From JANQIO01 sp043585095 (lineage in GTDB: Bacteria; Pseudomonadota; Gammaproteobacteria; Pseudomonadales; Halieaceae), in assembly GCA_043585095.1 (NCBI GenBank), contig CP121321.1:1240001-1304000 (forward strand): a DNA stretch of 64,000 nt, read 5' to 3'. The notes beneath the pieces were generated by a model. That model saw only the letters and a program-made list of their open reading frames with translations, ran no database searches and had not been told where the DNA came from. Every line of letters starts with the position of its first letter. The stretch's first letter is position 1. Below are positions 28,556 through 37,120 of the stretch, in pieces. Both the position numbers and the translations under genes were made by a program.

Positions 28556-28584
28556 ATGAGGGTAAGTGCTTCTGGATAAAACAG

Positions 28585-29358
28585 TCAGGGCGAGTCGGAA
28601 TACCCATATTCATTTCTCCCCTTCTGTGTTCGCTCCAACACCTCGGCAATTTGCGCGGCATTCAGCTTATCTTTGTATTTGTTCTTCTCTGGATGCACGT
28701 CTTTTATCTCACCCTTCAGCACAGACGGGCTCTCGTTGAGAAAGTTGAGGATATCCGCCAGCGTCTCCTCCGGTGCGTTCGTCAGCGCCTGATAGTCGAT
28801 TTCCAAAAGACGATCTCCTACCAGCCGCTTGAACTGACTAACGATGGCAATAGCCTCGTTCCAGTAATTCACGGCGCCATTTAAATCATGTTCGGGCATC
28901 ACAGCGCCCTCAACCAGGCTGGCGACCACGTTCAGCGGGTGACGGTGTATATGAATGTATCGCGCATCTGGCCAGTCACTATCGATTAACAAGGCGCCGT
29001 ACACGTTCTGCGGCGTTTTATCGAACCAGCGTCCGCTGGGGTTACCCTGAAGCTCAAGAAACTTTCGCCCATAGTTAACCATCATCTCGCGCCGGCTCTT
29101 TGACTTGTTGAGAATGTAGTGGAAGGGAAACTCTTCCAGGCCGTCGAGCTTCCTGTGCGCTTTCAATAGCGCGGAATTACGGTAGTTATTCCGGTAACGG
29201 GGTGAGCCGAAAGGGTCTGGCCACCTGAAGAAGTGAGTCTCTTCGGGGCACTCGAGTCGCGGGTGACTGCGTAGTAAATCCCGTAGCAAGGTGGTGCCGG
29301 AGCGCACGCAGCCCAACAGAAAAAATGGTGTATTATCCGCGCCTAACGTGGTGCTCAC
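28585..29358 (-). CDS. PAPS-dependent sulfotransferase family protein
   Basis: 257 residues. The 5'-phosphosulfate-binding loop (FFLLGCVRSGTTLLRDLLRS) lies at residues 12-31 and the 3'-phosphate region is YIHIHRHPLNVVASLVEGAV near 135-154. This is the general sulfotransferase (Sulfotransfer_3-like) fold that moves sulfate from PAPS to a hydroxyl or amine. The acceptor cannot be deduced. It is divergent from an acyltransferase gene and within 5 kb of a sulfatase, so a sulfated glycan or metabolite is plausible. Confidence 0.85.
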   Translation of the reverse strand: MSTTLGADNTPFFLLGCVRSGTTLLRDLLRSHPRLECPEETHFFRWPDPFGSPRYRNNYRNSALLKAHRKLDGLEEFPFHYILNKSKSRREMMVNYGRKFLELQGNPSGRWFDKTPQNVYGALLIDSDWPDARYIHIHRHPLNVVASLVEGAVMPEHDLNGAVNYWNEAIAIVSQFKRLVGDRLLEIDYQALTNAPEETLADILNFLNESPSVLKGEIKDVHPEKNKYKDKLNAAQIAEVLERTQKGRNEYGYSDSP

Positions 29359-29565
29359 TTTGCCGTGTCTCGCTCTTATTGGTGTTTACAGTTAGCGGTT
29401 TGTCCCCGGACTCGGTGCACTGGGGAGGCGCGGATTGTGGCGTGACCTGCTGACCTCTGCAAGTGTCACTGTTATCGGCGTGCGTGCAGGCTAGTCGTAA
29501 TGCTTATGCCCGCGTGTTGCAGTTGATTGTTTTCGATCCCGAAGTCAGGAAATCATCTCGTTTCC

Positions 29566-30723
29566 ATGAACAATAAGAGCCCCCCTATTCGTGGACTGAA
29601 GCTAGACACTGGTATCCGCGCAGGATCTGAGTACTTATCAGATATTGAAAGCGTGCGAGGCATCGCCATGATGCTGGTGTTCCTGTTTCACGCTTACGGT
29701 ATCAGCAAGAACAGCGGCAGCGGTGACCACAGCGTTCCGCTTAGCTTTGTGGTCGCGGGTAATACCGGAGTTACCTTGTTTTTCGTGCTGAGCGGCTTCC
29801 TGCTGTGTCGCCCCTGGTTGCTCAGCACCGTGGACGCAAGCAGGCCACAGCCGAAGTTAAAAAACTATTACCAGGCACGAGCATTACGTATTTTGCCGCT
29901 TTACTGGCTAGCAGTTCTTTTCGCCATGTTTGTTTCGGGTGAATGGGCTGCAGGTGTTAAAGCACTTTCGTTCGGGTTTGTCGGCTTTGATATTTTCCCG
30001 TACAGCGTGGTGTGGTGGACGCTGACCACTGAAGTGCAGTTCTACTTGCTTATGCCGCTGGTCTTTTTGGTCTGGTTCAGCGGCCGCCTCGGGCGTGTGA
30101 TATTGCTGGCGACGCTGCTGCTATGGTTGTTTCTCTACATCAAGCTAGTGTTGTTTGCTGGTGATGAGGTAGTCAGGAACTACTGGCTAACCAAGTCATT
30201 GTTCGGACGTCTCCCAGCGTTTTTGGTTGGCGGCCTGGTTTCCTGGCTCTATATACAATTAGGCTCGCTACGAACCGCTTCGCCGTTGGCGCAGGCCGCT
30301 AGTTGGCTGTTTTCGTTTGGGCTGGTGATAACCCTGGGTTTCGTTCTCAGGGGCGTGGCAAACACCGGCGACGCGATTGCGGAGGCCACCTGGCACCTGC
30401 ACCACAGCTACGAAGCAGCCTTGTGGGGCGTTTTGCTGTTAATCACACTGCTTGGAACGATGCCGCTGCGACGCCTGTACATCAACCGATTTATGGCGTC
30501 GGTTGGAAAACTATCCTACTCCATGTATCTCAATCACGTGCCGCTGTTGTTCCTGCTGATCTATCCGTTTAAGCAAGCGATGGGGGAGGGAGAATATGCG
30601 GACTCACTATGGCTCTACCTGCTTCCTGTTGCAGTGTTTATGCTATCGCTCGGTGCTTCCTACATCACGTATCGCCTTATTGAACTGCCGTTTTTGGAAA
30701 TGAAGCACCGTCTTTCCGTGTAG
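29566..30723 (+). CDS. Acyltransferase-3 family membrane O-acyltransferase (OafA/YrhL-like)
   Basis: 385 residues from ATG 29566; the ribosome site (CAGGA) is rather far upstream and a TTG 39 bases earlier is possible. It has about ten membrane helices. The family motif R-G-I-A with catalytic-type His reads VRGIAMMLVFLFHAYGIS (His near residue 42), followed by GVTLFFVLSGFLL and QARALRILPLYWLA. Such proteins acetylate or acylate sugars of LPS, exopolysaccharide or small molecules, using acyl-CoA at the inner membrane. It is convergent with the PhyH gene, with only 4 bp between them. Confidence 0.9.
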   Translation: MNNKSPPIRGLKLDTGIRAGSEYLSDIESVRGIAMMLVFLFHAYGISKNSGSGDHSVPLSFVVAGNTGVTLFFVLSGFLLCRPWLLSTVDASRPQPKLKNYYQARALRILPLYWLAVLFAMFVSGEWAAGVKALSFGFVGFDIFPYSVVWWTLTTEVQFYLLMPLVFLVWFSGRLGRVILLATLLLWLFLYIKLVLFAGDEVVRNYWLTKSLFGRLPAFLVGGLVSWLYIQLGSLRTASPLAQAASWLFSFGLVITLGFVLRGVANTGDAIAEATWHLHHSYEAALWGVLLLITLLGTMPLRRLYINRFMASVGKLSYSMYLNHVPLLFLLIYPFKQAMGEGEYADSLWLYLLPVAVFMLSLGASYITYRLIELPFLEMKHRLSV

Positions 30724-30727
30724 ACGC

Positions 30728-31789
30728 TTAAAACAATACCGGATGCTGTTTTTTTGGCGCCGTCGAAGTCGCGAAAAACCAGGATTCGATGGCGTAACGT
30801 AGCTTTGTGTCCTGTTCTCCAAACCCTGTTCTGTGCAGGTTGTAGTGATCAAAGAAAACGGCGTCACCCTCACGGAAGCTGGGCCTGGATGCAGGGTTTC
30901 TCTGGCAAACCTCGTCAACCAAATCCTGGCCTACAGTCCAGTCAAAATGGGCGCCGCGCGTTCCGGTTTCATAGATGGTCCGATCCGCACCGCCGACGAT
31001 GTCGATTCCCGGGGCGTCCATGCCGGTGCCGCAATCGCTCAGCGCAATCCACAGGTTTAGTGAGCGTATTGTTGAGTCCCCCAGAAATCGCCCATCCTGA
31101 TGCCATCCTGATTGCGCACCGTTATTCGGCTCAATGCAGCGCAGCACCCATTTTTTAACGGACAGCGTCGCCGGCTCGCCGAAATAGTGCTCCAGCAAAT
31201 TGCGCATGCCGATGTGTTCATAATATTGCACAAGGTCAAAGGCGGCAGGCGGGCAGTCGGCACACCAGATTGATCCGGTTTTGGTAACGCCTTTACTGCC
31301 AAGCGTGGCGAACTGAACGGGGCCGCCTGGCACGCTGTCAGAGCGCCGATACCACTGGCAGTCAGGTTCTTTGGGCTCACCTTTGGCAGTCTGCAGGCGC
31401 GCCTCAAAGGCTTTATCAATGTGCTCACGCATCGACTGTGCGGTATCAGCATCCATCAGGTTTCTAACAATGAGGCCGCCTTTACCCAGAACGCCGTCAA
31501 GCAGCGCATTGGCACTCAGATCCCTGGCATCGATCTCCGGAAGCTGTTCTGATGCTTTGAATTGCTCTGCATGCGTTGGTGGCCAGGGCGGAGCATCCTG
31601 GGAGCCTGCACGGGCCATGCCGCCGCGAATACGCATATCAATGATTCGCTGTTCCAGCACTGGGTCCCGGTTCTGAGCGTTGGCTTCGATAGCCATGTCG
31701 ATCGCGGTTTCGTAGTCGTCATCGGCAAGCAACTGTTTCAGGCGAGCGTCCAGTTCGGGGTTCGCCAGAGTGGCAGGTTGATGTGCCAT
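30728..31789 (-). CDS. Phytanoyl-CoA dioxygenase (PhyH) family Fe(II)/2-oxoglutarate oxygenase
   Basis: 353 residues from ATG 31787-31789, four bases after the methyltransferase stop. The iron site is H230-x-D232 (SGWHQDGRFL) and distal His319 (DHYNLHRTGFG), with a 2-oxoglutarate-binding Arg nearby (KLRYAIESWFF). An N-terminal extension of about 85 residues, helical and charged, precedes the core. It hydroxylates a small hydrophobic or conjugated substrate; which one is unknown. It is the last gene of a minus-strand set fkbM-type / methyltransferase / PhyH. Confidence 0.85.
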   Translation of the reverse strand: MAHQPATLANPELDARLKQLLADDDYETAIDMAIEANAQNRDPVLEQRIIDMRIRGGMARAGSQDAPPWPPTHAEQFKASEQLPEIDARDLSANALLDGVLGKGGLIVRNLMDADTAQSMREHIDKAFEARLQTAKGEPKEPDCQWYRRSDSVPGGPVQFATLGSKGVTKTGSIWCADCPPAAFDLVQYYEHIGMRNLLEHYFGEPATLSVKKWVLRCIEPNNGAQSGWHQDGRFLGDSTIRSLNLWIALSDCGTGMDAPGIDIVGGADRTIYETGTRGAHFDWTVGQDLVDEVCQRNPASRPSFREGDAVFFDHYNLHRTGFGEQDTKLRYAIESWFFATSTAPKKQHPVLF

Positions 31790-31793
31790 GGCT

Positions 31794-32606
31794 TTAGCTT
31801 TGCTCTTCAGAGGTGGCAGCAGTCCCCGCAGCCGCCTTGCCCTGTCCACCTTTGCCGCCGCGCTTATTGGTGGTTTCTTGCCAGCGTCGCGCTTGCCTGC
31901 GTGCCTCCAGGAAGTGCGCGGCATGCACGTAGAACTGTTTAAGCTTCTTCCGCTCTTCCTCGTCCTTGGATAGCAATAGCTGCAATAGCTGAGACTGCGG
32001 TGCTTCGCCCCCGGGCTTTCTCAAAAAGCCCAATCCAAAGCCGTGGTCAAATTTGAAGGTGTCTTCATGGGACGACTCCAGCTCCTGAAAAAACTTCCAG
32101 GCGCCGAAATCCTTGATCCGCGCCATAACGTCGTGAAACAGTATGATGCCGCCTGGCTTCACCTTCGGATACCAGGTAGTAAAGTCTTCCTGAACAGCCT
32201 CGTAGGTGTGCAGGCCGTCTATGTGGAGAAGGTCAATGGACTCGTCGTCGAAGTGCTTAAGTGCTTCGCTGAAATACATCCGCAGTAAATAGCTAATGCC
32301 CCGATACTGGTCGCGGGCGTGTGCTGCGACATCTTCGTAAATTGAGTCATCGTAGGCATCGGTGTGATCATCACCTTCCCAGCAGTCGACGGCGTATGCC
32401 ACGCCATCGATATCGTTTTCCTGTAGCGACTGGCAGAAGGTAAAAAACGATAGACCGTTATAAACGCCAAGCTCAACGGTGAGTGCAGGGCGGATAGCTT
32501 CGACAAGGTCGTAAGCGAAGGGCAGGTGGTCAACCCAGGTACTGAATACCATTCTGCGTGGCTCAAAGCGCTGCAATGAGGGTGGAAAATAAAGTGTGTT
32601 AGCCAT
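31794..32606 (-). CDS. Class I SAM-dependent methyltransferase (Methyltransf_24-like)
   Basis: 270 residues from the ATG at 32604-32606 (CAGGG eight bases upstream; a longer start at 32624 exists). Motif I is LTVELGVYNGLSFF, the acidic motif II is YAVDCWEGDDH, then LLHIDGLHTYEAVQEDF and PGGIILFHDV, typical of small-molecule or glycan O-methyltransferases often found in polysaccharide clusters. A Lys/Gly/Ala-rich basic tail (about the last 35 residues) is unusual. It is followed by PhyH with a 4-bp gap. Confidence 0.85.
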   Translation of the reverse strand: MANTLYFPPSLQRFEPRRMVFSTWVDHLPFAYDLVEAIRPALTVELGVYNGLSFFTFCQSLQENDIDGVAYAVDCWEGDDHTDAYDDSIYEDVAAHARDQYRGISYLLRMYFSEALKHFDDESIDLLHIDGLHTYEAVQEDFTTWYPKVKPGGIILFHDVMARIKDFGAWKFFQELESSHEDTFKFDHGFGLGFLRKPGGEAPQSQLLQLLLSKDEEERKKLKQFYVHAAHFLEARRQARRWQETTNKRGGKGGQGKAAAGTAATSEEQS

Positions 32607-32667
32607 GTGTTGAGCCCTGATCAAATGTTGCGCGGTGTGCGTCGTCCCACAAGCCTAAGAGGGTACG

Positions 32668-33408
32668 CTATCTTCTCGTCCACTTCTCCCACACGAAGTG
32701 GTAGTCCCAGTCTAGTTGGTGGGTCCTTGCTAGCACGCGCCTTATCCGTCTGCGACGAAGGTGAGCACCTGGATGCCACTCATGAAATTGAATCATGAAG
32801 CAGTCGACCTTATCTAGTAACTCTGACTCAATCATTCGCTCTAGCAGATCAAATTCCGCGCCCTCGATGTTGATTTTCATCAGCTTGACGCGATCGAGTG
32901 CGAGCGAATCCCAGGCCTCATCAACGGAGAGGATGGTGGCTTGTTCTCGAGCTGAGCTACGATCAACTTCGCGGCTGTCGAAGACCGTTGAGCCCAGGCC
33001 GCGAAGGGTAATCTCGGCCGTCATGCTCTCACCGCCCAGGCCATAGTTCAGCGTCTCTAGCCCCGGAAACTGTTTTGATTTTTCTGCCAGTTGAACAAAG
33101 GTCTGGGGGTTAGGCTCAAATGCGTAAACGCGGCATTGGTAGCTTTGCAGAATTTTTTCGGCCCATTGCCCGGTATAGGCGCCGACGTCTAGTACGATGC
33201 TGTCAGGGCCCAGGCTGTGCGCATGCAATATGTCTGGCTGCTCGATCTTCGCTTGTATGAAGCGGTAGAATGCTGGGCGATAATAATGCAGTTCAAGAGC
33301 GCTTTTTATAAACCCGGTGCTCTCCCTCTCGCGGTAACGCATGTATGAGGTGTAAGGACTGAGTGCGAGCTTTTTGAGCGTGTAAAAAAAGGTGCCGCTA
33401 GTCAGCAC
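32668..33408 (-). CDS. FkbM-family methyltransferase
   Basis: 246 residues starting at GTG 33406-33408, with AAGGAG seven bases upstream. Motif I reads VLDVGAYTGQWAEKIL, motif II VYAFEPNPQTF, and the FkbM hallmark KLMKINIEGAEFDLLERM is present. FkbM proteins O-methylate sugars or macrolides. It heads the minus-strand set with the Methyltransf_24-like and PhyH genes (61-bp gap) and is divergent from the sulfatase across a 13-bp tandem repeat. Confidence 0.88.
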   Translation of the reverse strand: MLTSGTFFYTLKKLALSPYTSYMRYRERESTGFIKSALELHYYRPAFYRFIQAKIEQPDILHAHSLGPDSIVLDVGAYTGQWAEKILQSYQCRVYAFEPNPQTFVQLAEKSKQFPGLETLNYGLGGESMTAEITLRGLGSTVFDSREVDRSSAREQATILSVDEAWDSLALDRVKLMKINIEGAEFDLLERMIESELLDKVDCFMIQFHEWHPGAHLRRRRIRRVLARTHQLDWDYHFVWEKWTRR

Positions 33409-33450
33409 GGTGATGCTCCTTATGAAGTCTCGCTAGATTAACGCAACTCT

Positions 33451-33513
33451 TTAAATCGAACCGTTAAATCGAACCGTTAAATCGAACCGTTAAATCGAAC
33501 CGTTAAATCGAAT
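33451..33513. repeat. 13-bp tandem repeat, nearly five units, between fkbM-type and sulfatase genes
   Basis: Units TTAAATCGAACCG begin at 33451, 33464, 33477 and 33490, with a partial unit at 33503. The array fills the divergent promoter region and ends 18 bp before the sulfatase GTG. Confidence 0.94.
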
Positions 33514-33531
33514 CTCAAGTGGACCGGCCTC

Positions 33532-35526
33532 GTGTCTGAAGAAATCCAAACGTCAAAGGCAGCCGCTGCGGATACTAGCAGAATCCCGCTGTTGGTTGCG
33601 GCCGGACTATTGCTGGTGCTGGCCCTGGCACAGGCTGCAAAGGATTCCGGTGTTACACAATCTGTAGCGGAGTTTGGTGAGCGCGAGTCTACAGCGACAG
33701 CGTATCCCAATGTTTTGCTCATCGTGGCGGATGACTTGGGCTTCAACGACACTTCGCTTTTTAACCATGGCGGTGCTCCTCAAACTCCATCGCTAGAGGC
33801 GCTGGCAGCCGATGGCGTGCGCTTCAGCCGGCATTATGCAGATTCCACCTGCACGCCTAGCCGGGTATCGATACTGACCGGCCGCTACGCCGAGCGCATG
33901 GGCTTCCGACAGAATGGCTTGGAGATACCCCCGGAAATCCAGACGCTGCCCGAAGTGTTGCAAGGCGCTGGTTACCGCACCCATCTTGTTGGTAAGTGGC
34001 ATGCGGGTGAAGTGAGAACAGAGAGCCTGCCTCTGGCGCAGGGTTTCGACACGTTTTTCGGTTTCCACAATCAGTGGGAACTGTCTGGACCAGTGACCGA
34101 GGCGACGCAAGGCAAGCGCCGGCCTACCTATCGAAACCCGATGCTAAGGGACGGTTTGGGCGCGCTTGAGAAGCGTGAAGGGCATCTAACCGACATTCTC
34201 GCGGACCGTTCCAGGCAGATCATCCGAGAGCAAAGTGGAAGCGGTACGCCCTGGTTCCTGATGCATGCTTTTTTGGCGCCGCACGCGCCCATTGAGCCTG
34301 CGCCGCGGTTTGCGGATCAGCAACGGGATACGGCAGAGGGACGGTATCTGGCGCTGGTCGCACATTTGGACCACGTGGTCGGCGAGCTATTGCAAACGCT
34401 TCGGGATACCGGGCAGTACGACAATACTTTGGTGGTTTTCGTGAGCGACAACGGCGGTACTAATGCCGCGCGCGACAACAACTACCCCTGGTACGGCAAA
34501 AAGGACGAAACCTTTGAGGGGTCCCTGCGCACGCCCATGGTGATGCTGCTGCCGGAGCAGAAGCTGGCCGGTGAAGAGGTTGCCTGGACGGTAATGAATA
34601 CCGACATCTATCCCACCATTCTGGGCAGTGTCGGCCTCGCTCTGGCAGAGAGGAATGCGCTAGATGGTCAAAACCTCATCCCTGCATTGACGTCGGGTAA
34701 TCCCCGGCAAGGTGAATTCAGGACCTGGGAGAAGTACCTGTCGAATGTAGACGCCATGAACTTTAGCGCTCTCTCTGAGAGCGGCAGTTGGCGGCTGGCA
34801 AATATGTATGGACTGGAGCCCGAGCTCTACGACCTCGCCGTCACGGAGGCAGGCGATGTACCGGTTTCTGGCCAATATCCCCGGGAGTATCAGGCGCTAA
34901 TAGAACAGTTCCATTTGCAGTCATGGCGCAAATCAATCGTGGACGTAACGTCGCATCAAGACGATGCAGCAGGCACAACTGTCTATCGCGGCGCTGACAT
35001 GAATCGAACGCCATATAGACACGGCTTTGCTATTGGTTTGGAGATGCCGCCATTTGAAGCGTCGCACGGCGACTTCGAGTACGCAGGACAACAAGGCGTA
35101 TGGTCATTGCACAGCGTGGGTTCTGCGCGATTGCAGCTCAAGATAGCGAATATGCAGCTGCAAATGCCTGAGCTGGATGCCACACGCTGTAATGACATCG
35201 TTATCACCGGTCATTTTCAGCCGGCAGCGATGTTCATCGATAGCGAGACCAGCCAAAATCTAAAGCTGTATGTAAATGGTGCATTGGTCGATGTTGTGGA
35301 TTCACCGCGATGGGTACCGCCGTCCATAGCGAGCGCCAGTAATCCCACGGTTGTGCGTTTTGGGGGTAGGGCGCATTTTTCAAATTTGATGCTGGGTTCT
35401 AGCGCTGATCCTTACGTACCTGTAGTTCCGGTAGAGCATAAAGCGCTTTATCATCAAAAGCGTGATGCGGGCGTATTGCCACGGATCGACGTCAGCCGCA
35501 TGCGCGAGCAGCTCTGTCAGGGCTAG
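33532..35526 (+). CDS. Membrane-anchored or exported sulfatase with a LamG-like C-terminal domain
   Basis: 664 residues from GTG 33532. Residues 18-35 form a hydrophobic signal or anchor. The sulfatase core begins NVLLIVADDLGFNDTS (metal-binding Asp pair) and carries the formylglycine motif C107-T-P-S-R111, then GKWHAG and VVFVSDNGGTNAARDN. Residues about 490-650 are a separate beta-rich domain resembling a LamG/concanavalin-like module (KLYVNGALVDVV), probably carbohydrate-binding. It hydrolyses sulfate esters outside the cytoplasm. It needs a formylglycine-generating enzyme, which is not in this window. A sulfotransferase 4 kb away suggests either turnover of its own product or scavenging. 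Confidence 0.9.
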   Translation: MSEEIQTSKAAAADTSRIPLLVAAGLLLVLALAQAAKDSGVTQSVAEFGERESTATAYPNVLLIVADDLGFNDTSLFNHGGAPQTPSLEALAADGVRFSRHYADSTCTPSRVSILTGRYAERMGFRQNGLEIPPEIQTLPEVLQGAGYRTHLVGKWHAGEVRTESLPLAQGFDTFFGFHNQWELSGPVTEATQGKRRPTYRNPMLRDGLGALEKREGHLTDILADRSRQIIREQSGSGTPWFLMHAFLAPHAPIEPAPRFADQQRDTAEGRYLALVAHLDHVVGELLQTLRDTGQYDNTLVVFVSDNGGTNAARDNNYPWYGKKDETFEGSLRTPMVMLLPEQKLAGEEVAWTVMNTDIYPTILGSVGLALAERNALDGQNLIPALTSGNPRQGEFRTWEKYLSNVDAMNFSALSESGSWRLANMYGLEPELYDLAVTEAGDVPVSGQYPREYQALIEQFHLQSWRKSIVDVTSHQDDAAGTTVYRGADMNRTPYRHGFAIGLEMPPFEASHGDFEYAGQQGVWSLHSVGSARLQLKIANMQLQMPELDATRCNDIVITGHFQPAAMFIDSETSQNLKLYVNGALVDVVDSPRWVPPSIASASNPTVVRFGGRAHFSNLMLGSSADPYVPVVPVEHKALYHQKRDAGVLPRIDVSRMREQLCQG

Positions 35527-35653
35527 TGTCAAGCCCTGTGTTGGAGATGGCCTGAGCGTCAAGGTAAGCGGGGCTGCAGAGATAGCCGATCAAGCAACTC
35601 AGTGCTGCGCATTACCACATTGTCGGTCTGTGGCCGGTTAGGAAAGGATAGGT

Positions 35654-36643
35654 ATGGACACTCAGGATAAACCGATGGGGAAGCTGCAGGATTCGCGCGC
35701 GTTGCTGGATGATGCGCAGGCTTTACAGGCCAGGCTAGCTGAAGATGGGTACCTGTACCTGTCTCAGGTGCTCGCGCCGCAGCCCATTGCCTCCTTGCAC
35801 AGTGACGTTACAAACGTACTGAAGCAGCATGGGTGGATATCCTCAGATTCGGCGCAAGGAGATGCGCGTTGTAATCGTGCGCCGGTCAATGAAGGCGAGG
35901 ATGACTATTTCCCCGCATACCATGACATTCAGAAACTGGAGAGTTTTCACGGCATCGCCCATACGCCTGAACTCACTAGCATAATGCAGTCTGTGGTGGG
36001 GCCTGGCGCGTTTCCGCATCCGCTGGGGATAGCGCGGCTAAGCTTTCCGGACAATGAAGAGTGCACGACGCCTCCCCATCAGGACTATCCAAATAATCAA
36101 GGAACAGAGGCGCTTTTCGCCGCCTGGATTCCATTGGTGGATTGCCCGATATCGCTGGGCAGTATCGCGATTTTGGAGGGTTCCCATAAATTGGGGCTGC
36201 TGCCGCTGTCGTTCTCTCTGGGCGCTGGCGCACGACAGGCGGTTCTCCCTCCTGAGGCTGATGAACTGCGCTGGCTGTCCACTGACTTCGCCCGCGGTGA
36301 CGTGCTGATTTTTGGCAGCCTCACAGTGCATCGAGCATTGCCAAACCGCAGCAAAGATCGGCTGAGACTTTCGGTGGATTTTCGCTTTCAGGAAGAGGGC
36401 CAGCCTCTGTGCGAGGGTGTGCTAAAGCCGCATTTTGAGCGCTTGACCTGGGATGAGATCTATTCGGGCTGGCGCTCGAAACAGTACCAGTACTACTGGA
36501 AGGAAAAACAATTCCCGGTGGTTAAGTGGGATAGCAGCCTGCACGCACTGCCCGATGATCACATCAAAGAAGCGACTATTCTCACAAGAGCGTATAAGAA
36601 ACGTCGCGAAGAGGTCGCGGCGCGGTACGACCAAAATACATGA
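35654..36643 (+). CDS. Phytanoyl-CoA dioxygenase (PhyH) family protein, second copy type
   Basis: 329 residues, ATG preceded by GGAAAGGATAGGT. The iron ligands are H142-x-D144 (TTPPHQDYPNNQG) and H226 (GSLTVHRALPNRS), with Arg about 11 residues later for 2-oxoglutarate (RLRLSVDFRFQ). It is only distantly similar to the PhyH protein at 30728-31789 and lacks that protein's N-terminal extension, so the two are not a recent duplication. It lies 127 bp after the sulfatase on the same strand and may be co-transcribed. Confidence 0.86.
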   Translation: MDTQDKPMGKLQDSRALLDDAQALQARLAEDGYLYLSQVLAPQPIASLHSDVTNVLKQHGWISSDSAQGDARCNRAPVNEGEDDYFPAYHDIQKLESFHGIAHTPELTSIMQSVVGPGAFPHPLGIARLSFPDNEECTTPPHQDYPNNQGTEALFAAWIPLVDCPISLGSIAILEGSHKLGLLPLSFSLGAGARQAVLPPEADELRWLSTDFARGDVLIFGSLTVHRALPNRSKDRLRLSVDFRFQEEGQPLCEGVLKPHFERLTWDEIYSGWRSKQYQYYWKEKQFPVVKWDSSLHALPDDHIKEATILTRAYKKRREEVAARYDQNT

Positions 36644-36782
36644 GGGCGTTTCTTGCGGTGAGGTGGTGCCCCCGGCAGGGTGAAAAGCGTGCTCTGCTTG
36701 CGCAGCAAGTAACGCGTGTGAACGCCGCACGGCTGTGCCGTGTGGCCGGCAGTCCAACGGGCCACCGCTGAACGAAGTGAGG
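36644..36782. other. tRNA 3' flank with a duplicated tRNA end and two hairpins
   Basis: Directly beyond the CCA end of tRNA-Arg. A 22-bp direct repeat (36658-36679 and 36777-36798) contains the last bases of the tRNA plus flank (GGTGGTGCCCCCGGCAGG). Between the copies are two perfect small hairpins: CTTGC-GCA-GCAAG (36697-36709) and CACGGC-TGT-GCCGTG (36728-36742). The hairpins may end the tRNA transcript. Confidence 0.65.
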
Positions 36783-36859
36783 TGGTGCCCCCGGCAGGAC
36801 TCAAACCTGCGACCCTCCGCTTAGGAGGCGGATGCTCTATTCAACTGAGCTACGGGGGC
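36783..36859 (-). tRNA. tRNA-Arg (anticodon CCT)
   Basis: 77 bases including an encoded CCA end. The cloverleaf is complete: acceptor GCCCCCG/CGGGGGC (7 bp), D stem GCTC/GAGC, anticodon stem TCCGC/GCGGA with loop CTCCTAA (anticodon CCT, reading AGG), and T stem GCAGG/CCTGC with loop TTTGAGT. The T loop begins TTT rather than the usual TTC. Confidence 0.95.
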
Positions 36860-36901
36860 GTGGGTGACGCAGTCTACAAGATCGTGCTTGCTGGAAGTAG
36901 T

Positions 36902-37003
36902 GCCCCCGGCAGTCCTCAAATCGGGACGCCGAACCGCTGCGACCCTCCGCTTAGGAGTGGGCCGCATTCGGACGGATGCTCTATTCAACTGAGCTACGGG
37001 GGC
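36902..37003 (-). pseudogene. Tandem tRNA-Arg(CCT)-like copy with two insertions
   Basis: A second copy of the tRNA region displaced by 144 bp. 89 bp are identical (36829-36917 and 36973-37061), including the 5' acceptor strand, D arm and flank. Compared with the intact tRNA it has a 15-bp insertion in the anticodon arm (TGGGCCGCATTCGGA on the plus strand) and another of about 15 bp in the T arm (around CGGGACGCCGAACCG). The 7-bp acceptor pairing remains, but the 3' end reads ACT rather than ACCA. It is very unlikely to be a working tRNA. A third copy of just the 3' acceptor strand lies at 37037-37061. Confidence 0.75.
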
Positions 37004-37120
37004 GTGGGTGACGCAGTCTACAAGATCGTGCTTGCTGGAAGTAGTGCCCCCGGCAGTCCTCGGCGCAATTCTTTGGTCAGCAGTGGCTTGTTGGCCCGAC
37101 GAGAAAACGAGTATCGCAGT

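Noticed and set aside
36697..36742. Hairpins beyond tRNA-Arg considered as a REP or transposon end
   Set aside because: They are short, single-copy in this window and not flanked by a transposase or target duplication; terminator function is simpler.
36740..37120. Open frame upstream of the glutamine amidotransferase (would add 127 residues)
   Set aside because: It translates the tRNA gene and its tandem copy on the opposite strand; the repeated peptide is an artefact and the family N-terminus begins at 37121.
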